This document shows positions 1 through 5,895 of a stretch of 9,531 nucleotides of DNA, piece after piece (positions within the stretch are counted from its first letter, which is position 1; each line of letters opens with the position of its first letter). Below the pieces are notes generated by a model, which was not told the origin of the DNA, did not search any database, and saw only the letters and a program-made list of their open reading frames with translations. The DNA lies in the NCBI GenBank assembly GCA_016234305.1, contig JACRFM010000049.1, forward strand, positions 1-9,531, in the 5' to 3' direction. The translations under genes and the position numbers were made by a program. This DNA comes from Candidatus Kerfeldbacteria bacterium (GTDB lineage Bacteria; Patescibacteriota; Patescibacteriia; Veblenbacterales; UBA10138).

Positions 1-96
1 CTTGGCTGCATCGCGCAACTTTATCTCTTTTTTTACGACGGGAAGCACCCATCGCATTCGCTCCTCTTTAATTGTTTTTGACATAGATATAGCCAT
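1..96 (-). CDS. Transposase N-terminus (partial, runs off the left edge)
   Basis: Reading leftwards from an ATG at 96 (alternative ATG at 84), an open frame of 32 codons runs off the window edge. It begins MAISMSKTIKEERMRW and continues with a basic, helix-rich stretch ending KLRDAAK. This looks to me like the start of the N-terminal helix-turn-helix of integrase-core transposases of the IS481/IS3 type, where a short recognition domain precedes the DDE core. The frame has an in-frame stop at 136-138 and no other usual start before 96, so the start is well bounded. There is no clear Shine-Dalgarno. The catalytic core lies outside the window, so intactness cannot be judged. The family call is recognition by eye. 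It could instead be another small HTH protein. Confidence 0.5.
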   Translation of the reverse strand, partial: MAISMSKTIKEERMRWVLPVVKKEIKLRDAAK

Positions 97-122
97 TTCC
101 CTATTGTAGGGGAAACCGCCAT

Positions 123-136
123 ATGTGCTTGCACAT
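123..136. repeat. 14-base hyphenated palindrome near the transposase 5' side
   Basis: Two 6-base arms, ATGTGC and GCACAT, are separated by TT. The palindrome lies upstream of the left-edge transposase and before rnhB. It could be part of the insertion-sequence terminus, since IS481-type ends start TGT and a TGT reads inward on the minus strand from 135, or a small operator. A second short inverted repeat, TTTCCC/GGGAAA, lies at 96-115. The element boundary cannot be fixed because the other end is not in the window. Confidence 0.35.
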
Positions 137-167
137 TACCTGTTCGCATTTAATAACTGTGTCATAA

Positions 168-183
168 TGGAATTGTGGAATTG
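168..183. repeat. 8-base tandem duplication over the rnhB start
   Basis: TGGAATTG occurs twice in direct tandem (168-175 and 176-183). The upstream ATG at 167 is out of frame with rnhB, whereas removing one copy would put that ATG exactly at the first codon of rnhB, followed by the same GAA TTG TCT codons. The second copy creates the GTG at 175 that is now the only usual in-frame start. Confidence 0.85.
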
Positions 184-804
184 TCTAACCAAGAAAAACA
201 ATTGTGGCGCCCGGGGTACAAGGTAGTCGCCGGCGTAGATGAAGCCGGCCGCGGGGCCTGGGCCGGACCGCTGGTGGTGGGGGCGGTTTTACTGACCGCC
301 AATTTTTATAAACAATTGCCCGCTTGGGTCGCGCTGGTTAATGATTCAAAAAAACTTACCCCGCGCCGCCGCCAGCAATTGTTTGTCAAAATTAAAACTA
401 CGCTGGTTTGGTCAGTTGGTTTAGTTGCCAGTCGGGAGATTGATAAAATTGGTATCGGGGAAGCCAATCGTCTGGGTGTAATCCGGGCGGTAAATAATTT
501 AAAAAACAAGCCGGACTATATTGTGTCTGATTATGTGGCTAAATTGCCGGTTACCATTAATCATGTTCCAACCCGGAACATAACCCACGGCGATGCTAAG
601 TTCATAATCGTTGCTTTGGCTTCAATTGTGGCTAAAGTCTACCGCGATGAGCTAGTGACTCAATATGATAAAAAATATCCAGGTTATGGTTTTGCCAAAC
701 ATAAAGGCTATGGCACCAAACAACACATCAAAGCCTTACAAGAATTAGGTGTTTGCAAGATACATCGCCGCAGTTATCGACCAATAGTCCAATATTTGGT
801 ATAG
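175..804 (+). CDS. rnhB: Ribonuclease HII
   Basis: Endonuclease that cuts the RNA strand of RNA/DNA hybrids and removes misincorporated ribonucleotides. At 209 residues it is normal for the family. The N-terminal motif GVDEAGRG (residues 20-27) supplies the acidic pair D22/E23 and the GRG substrate loop. DSKKL follows at 57-61. D119 (in IVSDYV) is the likely third acidic residue. GDAK at 139-142 leads to SIVAKVYRD with D158 as the fourth. The C-terminal PGYGFAKHKGYGTKQH block and the HRRSYRP tail are typical. The start is GTG 175: an in-frame stop lies at 154-156 and no other usual start comes between. The ATG at 167 is out of frame because of an 8-base duplication. It is first of a four-gene plus-strand cluster, 32 bases before the methyltransferase. 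A yraN gene close by is a common arrangement in bacteria. Confidence 0.97.
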   Translation: MELSNQEKQLWRPGYKVVAGVDEAGRGAWAGPLVVGAVLLTANFYKQLPAWVALVNDSKKLTPRRRQQLFVKIKTTLVWSVGLVASREIDKIGIGEANRLGVIRAVNNLKNKPDYIVSDYVAKLPVTINHVPTRNITHGDAKFIIVALASIVAKVYRDELVTQYDKKYPGYGFAKHKGYGTKQHIKALQELGVCKIHRRSYRPIVQYLV

Positions 805-836
805 TAAATAAGTCAGCGTAAATAATATTTAATAAT

Positions 837-1394
837 ATGCGTACGGAAATTGTTACTGCCAAATTACTTAATCCGGAAGATTTATTAGCCGATAAATTGG
901 GAGTTAAGTCTGGCCAACAAGTCGGCGATTTGGGTTGCGGCGGGGCGGGTTATTTTTCTCTGCCGGCGGCGCGTTTAGTTGGCCCAAACGGTAAAGTTTA
1001 TGCGGTGGATGTTTTGAAATCTGCCCTGGCAGGCGTTTTAAGTAAGGCCAAATTGGAAAATCTGCTTAATATTGAAGCAGTCTGGTCTGATTTGGAAAAA
1101 GTTGGAGCCACAAAGGTTGTACCAGAGAGTTTAGACCACGCTTTACTGGTTAATATTTTATTCCAATCGCGGCAAAATGAATCATTGGTGCAGGAAGCGC
1201 GGCGGCTTTTGTGCGCCGGCGGCCGATTATTAGTAGTGGATTGGAAAGTTGCCACGACTCCGTTTGGTCCGCCGTTGGCTAATCGTTTGTCAGCTGAAGC
1301 GGTCAAGCAGTTGGTCAGCCAATTTGATTTTACCGTTGAAAAAGAATTTGAAGCCGGCCCTTATCATTATGGTTTTGTTTTTGTTAAACAATAG
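837..1394 (+). CDS. Class I SAM-dependent methyltransferase, small
   Basis: A 185-residue Rossmann-fold methyltransferase, cytoplasmic, substrate unknown. Motif I is visible as VGDLGCGGAGY at residues 29-39 (glycine-rich SAM loop), followed by GKVYAVDV, whose aspartate near residue 58 is expected to bind the ribose hydroxyls. Later, HALLVNILFQ and a helix rich in E/R precede CAGGRLLVVDWK, the usual post-motif strand. The general type is UbiE/Methyltransf_31-like, but nothing identifies a substrate, so no gene symbol is given. It starts at ATG 837 in an A/T-rich context without a Shine-Dalgarno, 32 bases after rnhB, and ends 5 bases before the next start, which suggests co-transcription. The length is short but consistent with a bare catalytic domain. 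Confidence 0.9.
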   Translation: MRTEIVTAKLLNPEDLLADKLGVKSGQQVGDLGCGGAGYFSLPAARLVGPNGKVYAVDVLKSALAGVLSKAKLENLLNIEAVWSDLEKVGATKVVPESLDHALLVNILFQSRQNESLVQEARRLLCAGGRLLVVDWKVATTPFGPPLANRLSAEAVKQLVSQFDFTVEKEFEAGPYHYGFVFVKQ

Positions 1395-1399
1395 TTAAT

Positions 1400-1810
1400 A
1401 TGTCATTAGATTTTTTAAAAAACTGGTTTGATTTAAGTTATTGGTTTAATTCTTATCCCGGCCCCTTGGCAGGTGTTTTTTTGTCATTTGTCTGGTGGTT
1501 CGTGATTTTGGCTCTGGTGGCCAGTTTGGGATTGTGGGGCTGGCGACGTTTTGGCCGTGGCGATAAATTGACTGAGCAAATAATCGGCCGGGTATTTAGT
1601 TTTACTTTGACCATGGCTATATTGGTGGGAGTAACTTTATTTTTTAGTCAGACTGAGACCCCGGTTCTGGGCAGCCGGTTTTGGTTTTTATTGTGGCTGG
1701 TCGTGGGCGCGATCTGGTTGGCGCGATTATTGGTTTATTTATTAAGGACTGTGCCTAAACAAAAAAAGCAACGCGCTTCCCGGCAAGCGCAGACTAAATA
1801 TCTATCCTAA
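1400..1810 (+). CDS. Small three-helix membrane protein of unknown function
   Basis: I do not recognise this 136-residue protein. Three hydrophobic segments are evident: residues about 22-46 (tryptophan-rich), 63-83 and 94-115. The loop between the first two is basic and hydrophilic (WRRFGRGDK). The C-terminal tail from about 116 is strongly basic (KQKKQRASR), which by the positive-inside rule suggests a cytoplasmic C-terminus. No cleavable signal peptide or catalytic motif is seen. The ATG lies 5 bases after the methyltransferase stop and the gene ends 14 bases before yraN, so it is probably part of the same transcript. Composition matches its neighbours, arguing against a spurious frame. 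Confidence 0.78.
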   Translation: MSLDFLKNWFDLSYWFNSYPGPLAGVFLSFVWWFVILALVASLGLWGWRRFGRGDKLTEQIIGRVFSFTLTMAILVGVTLFFSQTETPVLGSRFWFLLWLVVGAIWLARLLVYLLRTVPKQKKQRASRQAQTKYLS

Positions 1811-1824
1811 GAGCGTATAAACCT

Positions 1825-2205
1825 ATGCCACACCGGCGTCAAGAATTAGGCCACCAAGGAGAAGCCGCCGCCCTTAGGTATTTAGCCGACAAAGGTTATA
1901 AAATTATTTGTCAGAATTGGCATGCCGGCCGTTATGGTGAAATTGATATTGTGGCTCTGCAGGCGGGTGAGGTAGTGATAGTCGAGGTTAAAACCAGACA
2001 ACAAATTAAATTCGGTTATCCCGAGGGGGCGGTTAACCAAGCCAAACTTAATAAATTGCGCTTGGCGGCGCAGTCGTTTATGTTAGCTCATCCGCAACTG
2101 GGTTCGCGTTATCGTGTGGAGGTGGTGGCTTTACTGTTTGACGATTATCAGCGGATAGTGGATGTTAAACATTACCGGAATATTCATTTTGACGGTAAAT
2201 TATGA
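1825..2205 (+). CDS. yraN: YraN family (UPF0102) endonuclease-fold protein
   Basis: A 126-residue member of the YraN/UPF0102 family, which adopts the PD-(D/E)XK nuclease fold. The biochemical role is not firmly established in the family. A link to DNA processing or recombination is inferred from fold and gene neighbourhoods. The N-terminal LGHQGEAAALRYL helix is typical. The nuclease-like residues are all present: E39 and D41 in GEIDIV, E54 and K56 in VEVKTR. The conserved GYPEGAV and the KLNKLRLAA helix follow. The ATG at 1825 lies 14 bases after the membrane-protein stop with no Shine-Dalgarno. The TGA stop at 2203-2205 sits inside the first bases of the structured repeat that follows, so the repeat abuts the gene exactly. 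It is last in the rnhB cluster. Confidence 0.93.
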   Translation: MPHRRQELGHQGEAAALRYLADKGYKIICQNWHAGRYGEIDIVALQAGEVVIVEVKTRQQIKFGYPEGAVNQAKLNKLRLAAQSFMLAHPQLGSRYRVEVVALLFDDYQRIVDVKHYRNIHFDGKL

Positions 2206-2332
2206 AGTCTCCACGGGCTCATCCAGCTTTCGTAGTCCTGTTAAGCGGGGCGGAGTAGGCTGCCCGGGGTATCCTTCATTTCTTCGGCGCCCATCCTCTG
2301 TCCCGCCGCTAGCGGGACTAGGGAGGATAAAA
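2202..2332 (+). repeat. Structured intergenic repeat, copy A
   Basis: Copy A of an interspersed repeat whose copy B lies inverted at 3671-3761. Two blocks match closely: 18 bases at 2202-2219 (16 identical) and 22 bases at 2268-2289 (21 identical). Copy A has two stem systems. The first pairs 2202-2207 with 2274-2279, 2209-2212 with 2266-2269 and 2215-2218 with 2262-2265. The second pairs 2293-2298 with 2323-2328 and 2300-2306 with 2312-2318 (7 perfect pairs around a 5-base loop). Copy A carries a longer insert (2220-2261) in the first stem-loop than copy B. The repeat starts at the yraN stop. A structured RNA or a small non-autonomous mobile element are both possible. Confidence 0.75.
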
Positions 2333-2355
2333 CCAGCCGGCGGCCAAGTTGACAT

Positions 2356-2383
2356 TTGACAGCCAAAGGAGTAGTTTTAAGTT
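2356..2383 (+). promoter_or_regulatory. Possible sigma-70-type promoter before nusA
   Basis: A perfect TTGACA at 2356-2361 is followed after 16 bases by TAAGTT (2378-2383), a poor -10. Another TTGACA occurs at 2349-2354, with TAGTTT 17 bases on. The predicted transcript would start at or inside the hairpin at 2388-2415, so the promoter is uncertain. Confidence 0.25.
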
Positions 2384-2387
2384 ATTG

Positions 2388-2423
2388 ACTAGGTACTTAA
2401 ATTAAGTTACCTGGTTATTTTTT
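2388..2423 (+). terminator. Rho-independent terminator-like hairpin before nusA
   Basis: ACTAGGTA (2388-2395) pairs with TACCTGGT (2408-2415), with one G-U pair, and the stem can extend inward through CTT/AAG. The run TTATTTTTT (2415-2423) follows directly. It most likely ends transcription from the rnhB-yraN cluster. It lies 30 bases before the nusA ATG, so it could also act as a nusA leader attenuator. The stem is A/T-rich. Confidence 0.5.
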
Positions 2424-2453
2424 AACCCATCTTCAAATTAATCGCTTTTATTT

Positions 2454-3656
2454 ATGCAGCAGAATTCACCGATTTTAATGGCTATCCAGCAAATTTGTGA
2501 AGAAAAAAATATTCCCGTGTCAGCCGTGGTGGAGACGATTGAGCAGGCTTTGGCCGCGGCCTATCGCAAAGATTTTGGCCAAAAGAACGAGAATATTAAA
2601 GTTGAATTTGACCCAGTAACCGGCGGCTCGCGAGTGTTTGACGTTAAGTTGGTAGTGGAGGGTCCGGCCGAAGGAGAGGAAACTATTAATGAGAAAAAAG
2701 AGTTGCTTTTGGCTGATGCTAAATTACTTAAACCGGCTGTTAAGATTGGCGATGAAATAAAAACTGAATTAAAGGTACCGGCTGACTATGGTCGTATGGC
2801 GGCGCAAACCGCCAAGCAGGTTATTATTCAGCGTTTAAGGGAGGCCGAACGAGAAGTGGTATTTTCCGAATATAAAGACAAAGAGGGTCAGGTGGTTATT
2901 GGTACTATCCAGCGCGTGGAAGGCCGGACGGTCTTTGTTGATTTGGGACACACTATTGCGGTTATGCCGTATAGTGAGCAGATTGTCCGCGAGCATTACG
3001 CCGCTTCCGCCCGTTTCAAATTTTATTTAGTGTCAGTTAATGCCACTGCCCGCGGGCCCGAGGTGATTGTCTCGCGTACTCATCCGGAAATAGTGCGTCA
3101 GTTGTTTGAACAAGAGGTGCCGGAAATAGCTTCAGGCGTGGTTGTGATTAAAGCTATTTCTCGCGAAGCCGGCAGTCGCACCAAGATTGCGGTTTATACC
3201 GAAGAAGCCAACGTTGACCCGATTGGCTCTTGTGTGGGGCAGCGCGGTATGCGCGTGCAAACTGTTATTACTCAACTGGGCGGTGAGAAGATTGATATTA
3301 TTGAATGGTCGGATGATATGCGGAAGTTTATTGCGGCGGCTCTGGCCCCGGCTAAGGTTCAGAGCGTGAATTTAGATGAAGCTCAGCGCTTGGCCCAGGT
3401 AGAGGTAGCTGAAGACCAGTTGTCTTTGGCGATTGGCCGTAACGGACAAAATGTCCGATTGGCGGTAAAATTGACCGGTTGGAGAATAGATATTTCCGGT
3501 TCAGTTTCCGGTCATATTAATATTGAGGAAGTAGATCAAGAGGCGGCAGTGGTTAAAAATGAAACTGAGACCGTGTCATCCGCCGCCGGCGATTTAGCCG
3601 CTCCGGCCGCACCTTCCGACAAAACTGAAACAGATACTCCTACTCCGGTTAATTAG
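2454..3656 (+). CDS. nusA: Transcription termination/antitermination factor NusA
   Basis: RNA polymerase-associated factor that modulates pausing, termination and antitermination. It has 400 residues in the standard order: N-terminal polymerase-binding domain (about 1-130), S1 domain (from about 144, GTIQRVEGRTVFVDLG), KH1 (GxxG loop GQRG at 262-265, preceded by SREAGSRTKIAV) and KH2 (GRNG at 328-331, within LSLAIGRNGQNVRLA). GGEKIDIIEW between the KH domains is a family hallmark. After about 366 the tail is short, acidic and rich in A, P and T. There are no C-terminal acidic repeats like those of E. coli NusA. The usual partners rimP, ylxR and infB are absent on either side. The ATG at 2454 has no Shine-Dalgarno. 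An internal ATG at codon 9 is possible but leaves a shorter N-terminal helix. The gene is bracketed by two inverted copies of a structured repeat. Confidence 0.98.
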   Translation: MQQNSPILMAIQQICEEKNIPVSAVVETIEQALAAAYRKDFGQKNENIKVEFDPVTGGSRVFDVKLVVEGPAEGEETINEKKELLLADAKLLKPAVKIGDEIKTELKVPADYGRMAAQTAKQVIIQRLREAEREVVFSEYKDKEGQVVIGTIQRVEGRTVFVDLGHTIAVMPYSEQIVREHYAASARFKFYLVSVNATARGPEVIVSRTHPEIVRQLFEQEVPEIASGVVVIKAISREAGSRTKIAVYTEEANVDPIGSCVGQRGMRVQTVITQLGGEKIDIIEWSDDMRKFIAAALAPAKVQSVNLDEAQRLAQVEVAEDQLSLAIGRNGQNVRLAVKLTGWRIDISGSVSGHINIEEVDQEAAVVKNETETVSSAAGDLAAPAAPSDKTETDTPTPVN

Positions 3657-3670
3657 ATTTTATAATTACT

Positions 3671-3761
3671 TTATCCGCCTTCGTCCTCCCAAGAAGGACT
3701 TCGGCGGATTTCGCCGAAGAAATGAAGGCTACCTTGGGCGTAAGCCCGTGGAGGTTTCATT
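3671..3761 (-). repeat. Structured intergenic repeat, copy B (inverted relative to copy A)
   Basis: Read on the minus strand, this copy matches the blocks of copy A at 2202-2332. One hairpin pairs 3673-3679 with 3703-3709 and 3683-3687 with 3695-3699, with a symmetric three-base internal loop. The other pairs 3721-3726 with 3756-3761, 3731-3734 with 3752-3755 and 3736-3739 with 3744-3747. A perfect 8-base alternative stem (3699-3706 with 3712-3719) excludes the first hairpin. It starts 14 bases after the nusA stop. Stem sequences differ from copy A but pairing is kept. Confidence 0.75.
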
Positions 3762-3782
3762 AATTATTAGCCTTTTTATTTT
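3725..3782 (+). terminator. Possible nusA terminator built on repeat copy B
   Basis: AAGGCT (3725-3730) can pair with AGCCTT (3769-3774), enclosing the nested ACCT/AGGT and GGGC/GCCC stems of the repeat, and is followed by a T-rich run TTTTTATTTT (3773-3782). The outer stem is interrupted by a large asymmetric loop, so termination efficiency is uncertain. Confidence 0.4.
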
Positions 3783-3805
3783 AAAATTGATATAGTAATT
3801 ATGTT

Positions 3806-3841
3806 AAAAATTAAAAATTTACATTTCATTAATTAATTTTT
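3806..3841 (+). repeat. A/T-only inverted repeat before hppA
   Basis: AAAAATTAA (3806-3814) and TTAATTTTT (3833-3841) form nine perfect A/T pairs around an 18-base loop. The right arm ends 8 bases before the hppA ATG. It may form a weak hairpin near the ribosome landing site. In such A/T-rich DNA it could also be chance. Confidence 0.4.
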
Positions 3842-3849
3842 AGAAAATT

Positions 3850-5880
3850 ATGTTAATCATTCCCGTAGTTTGTTCTATTTTAGCTTTATTTTTTGCCGGT
3901 TACCTGGTTGTTTGGATTAAAAAATGCGACCTGGGTACGCCCAGGATGCAGGAAATATTTCAGGCCATTAAAAACGGCGCTGATGCCTTTTTAAAAAGAC
4001 AGAATAAAACCATCGGTATTATGGCGGTGGTTCTAGCAGTGGTGCTTTTTAGCGTTTACGCTTTGAGCGGAAAGTGGGTTTTGGGAATGCAAACTTCCCT
4101 GGCTTTTTTGTTTGGCGCGTTCTGTTCCGGCTTATCCGGACTTATTGGTATGTGGATATCAGTTCGTTCCAATGTTAGAGTCGCCTCGGCTGCTCAGAGC
4201 AGTTTTAGTAAAGCCTTGACTATTGCTTTACGCGGCGGCGCTGTTTCAGGTATTACCATCGTGGCTATGAGTTTACTGGGAATTAGCGGTCTTTATTTCA
4301 TTTATACTGTTTTTGGTTACGACCCTGTGCGTATTCCTTCGCTGCTGGTTGGTTTTGGTTTTGGTGCCAGTTTGGTAGCTTTGTTTGCCCAACTCGGCGG
4401 CGGAATCTACACCAAGGCGGCTGATGTCGGTGCTGATTTAGTCGGTAAAATTGAAAAAAATATTCCTGAAGACGACCCGCGCAACCCGGCGGTGATTGCC
4501 GATTTAGTGGGCGACAATGTGGGCGATTGTGCCGGTCGCGGGGCTGACCTGTTTGAATCCACGGCGGCTGAAAATATCGGGGCCATGATCATCGGGGTAG
4601 CCTTGTTTCCCTATTTTGGCATCAACGGTATTCTCTTTCCTTTAGTAGTCAGAGGTTTTGGATTAATTGCCACTATTGTTGGTTTGTTGGTGGCCAAGGC
4701 CAAAGAAGACGATGAACCCTTGAAAGCTCTAAATAAAGGTTATTTTGTAACTTGCGCTTTGGCGGCTATTGCTTTTTATTTTGTAACCATGGGGATGCTC
4801 AACAACGTTTTGTTTTTTTATGCCGGCTTGGTTGGTTTGGCAGCCAGTGTGGTATTTGTTTTTGTCACGCAATATTATACTGAACACAAATACCGGCCGG
4901 TGCAGGATATTGTTAAGGCTTCCGAGACTGGTCATGCTACTAATATTATCGCTGGTTTTGCGGTTGGTTTGGAGTGTACAGCCGCCACAGTTGTTACCAT
5001 TGCCGCGGCTTTATTGGCTTCGTTTAAACTGGGTCTTATGACTGGACTACCTTCGGGCGGAATTTATGCCACCGCGGTGGCGACTATGGGTATGTTGTCT
5101 ACGGCTGCTTATGTTTTAGCCATGGACACTTTTGGCCCGATTACTGATAACGCCGGCGGCATTGTGGAGATGTCGGGTTCATCTGAAAAGGCCCGGGCTA
5201 TTACTGATAAATTGGATTCAGCGGGAAATACTACTAAAGCATTAACCAAGGGCTATGCTATGGGCAGTGCGGCCTTGGCGGCTTTCTTGCTTTTCTCCGC
5301 GTATTTTGAAGAAGCCAAATTAGTAGTGGTAGATTTAGCCAGGGTAGAAGTCTTTGTGGCCGGTTTAATTGGCGCCATGCTGGTTTTCTTTTTCAGTTCT
5401 TTGGCCATCAGAGCTGTCGGGAAAGCAGCCTCAAAAATTGTGGAAGAGGTCAGGCGGCAGTTTAAGGAAGACCCAGGGCTAATGCAAGGCACGAGTACGC
5501 CTGATTACGCCAGGTGTGTTGATATCACTACTAAAGCTGCTTTGCAGCAGATGATCCTGCCCGGGCTACTGGCTGTAATTATACCGATTGCGGTTGGAGT
5601 TTTGTTTAAAGCCGAAGCCGAAGCCGGCCTGATGATGGTGGCTACCATCGTGGGTGTTTTGCTGGCGACGGTCTTTAATAATAGTGGCGGCGCTTGGGAC
5701 AATGCCAAGAAGTATATTGAAACGGGACACCTGGGCGGCAAGGGCAGTGAAGCTCATAAGGCCGCCGTAACCGGCGATACCGTGGGCGACCCTTTTAAAG
5801 ATACCGCCGGCCCATCACTGCACGTTTTGGTTAAATTATTAGGTACTTTATCTTTGGCCTTGGTGGCTTTGTTTGTTTAA
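3850..5880 (+). CDS. hppA: K+-independent H+-translocating membrane pyrophosphatase
   Basis: Integral membrane pump that hydrolyses pyrophosphate and exports protons. At 676 residues it is within the family range. Many hydrophobic helices are visible from residue 1 (about 16 are expected). The substrate-site segment is intact: DVGADLVGKIE (192-202), EDDPRNP (from 207) and DLVGDNVGDCAGRGADLFES. The segment NAKKYIETG and the C-terminal GDTVGDPFKDTAGPS also match. GNTTKALTKG at 459-468 has K463 and T466 where K+-dependent enzymes carry A and G. This is the accepted signature of the K+-independent class, which pumps H+. The ATG at 3850 has no Shine-Dalgarno and sits behind an A/T inverted repeat. 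The next gene starts 15 bases after the stop, so they may share a transcript. Confidence 0.98.
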   Translation: MLIIPVVCSILALFFAGYLVVWIKKCDLGTPRMQEIFQAIKNGADAFLKRQNKTIGIMAVVLAVVLFSVYALSGKWVLGMQTSLAFLFGAFCSGLSGLIGMWISVRSNVRVASAAQSSFSKALTIALRGGAVSGITIVAMSLLGISGLYFIYTVFGYDPVRIPSLLVGFGFGASLVALFAQLGGGIYTKAADVGADLVGKIEKNIPEDDPRNPAVIADLVGDNVGDCAGRGADLFESTAAENIGAMIIGVALFPYFGINGILFPLVVRGFGLIATIVGLLVAKAKEDDEPLKALNKGYFVTCALAAIAFYFVTMGMLNNVLFFYAGLVGLAASVVFVFVTQYYTEHKYRPVQDIVKASETGHATNIIAGFAVGLECTAATVVTIAAALLASFKLGLMTGLPSGGIYATAVATMGMLSTAAYVLAMDTFGPITDNAGGIVEMSGSSEKARAITDKLDSAGNTTKALTKGYAMGSAALAAFLLFSAYFEEAKLVVVDLARVEVFVAGLIGAMLVFFFSSLAIRAVGKAASKIVEEVRRQFKEDPGLMQGTSTPDYARCVDITTKAALQQMILPGLLAVIIPIAVGVLFKAEAEAGLMMVATIVGVLLATVFNNSGGAWDNAKKYIETGHLGGKGSEAHKAAVTGDTVGDPFKDTAGPSLHVLVKLLGTLSLALVALFV

Positions 5881-5895
5881 GTTATTATAAAATTA

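Noticed and set aside
129..156. Promoter for rnhB (TTGCAC with TAATAA at 16 bases)
   Set aside because: Both boxes match the consensus poorly and overlap the palindrome; not strong enough to list.
2162..2359. Plus-strand open frame of 65 codons overlapping the end of yraN
   Set aside because: It runs through the yraN end and the structured repeat; composition follows the repeat hairpins and no protein family is suggested.
3801..3836. Eleven-codon leader peptide before hppA
   Set aside because: It is made of A/T-rich codons without a ribosome binding site or regulatory residue pattern; chance is the simplest explanation.
4407..5757. Several minus-strand open frames inside hppA
   Set aside because: They are antisense to conserved pyrophosphatase motifs and show no recognisable protein features.
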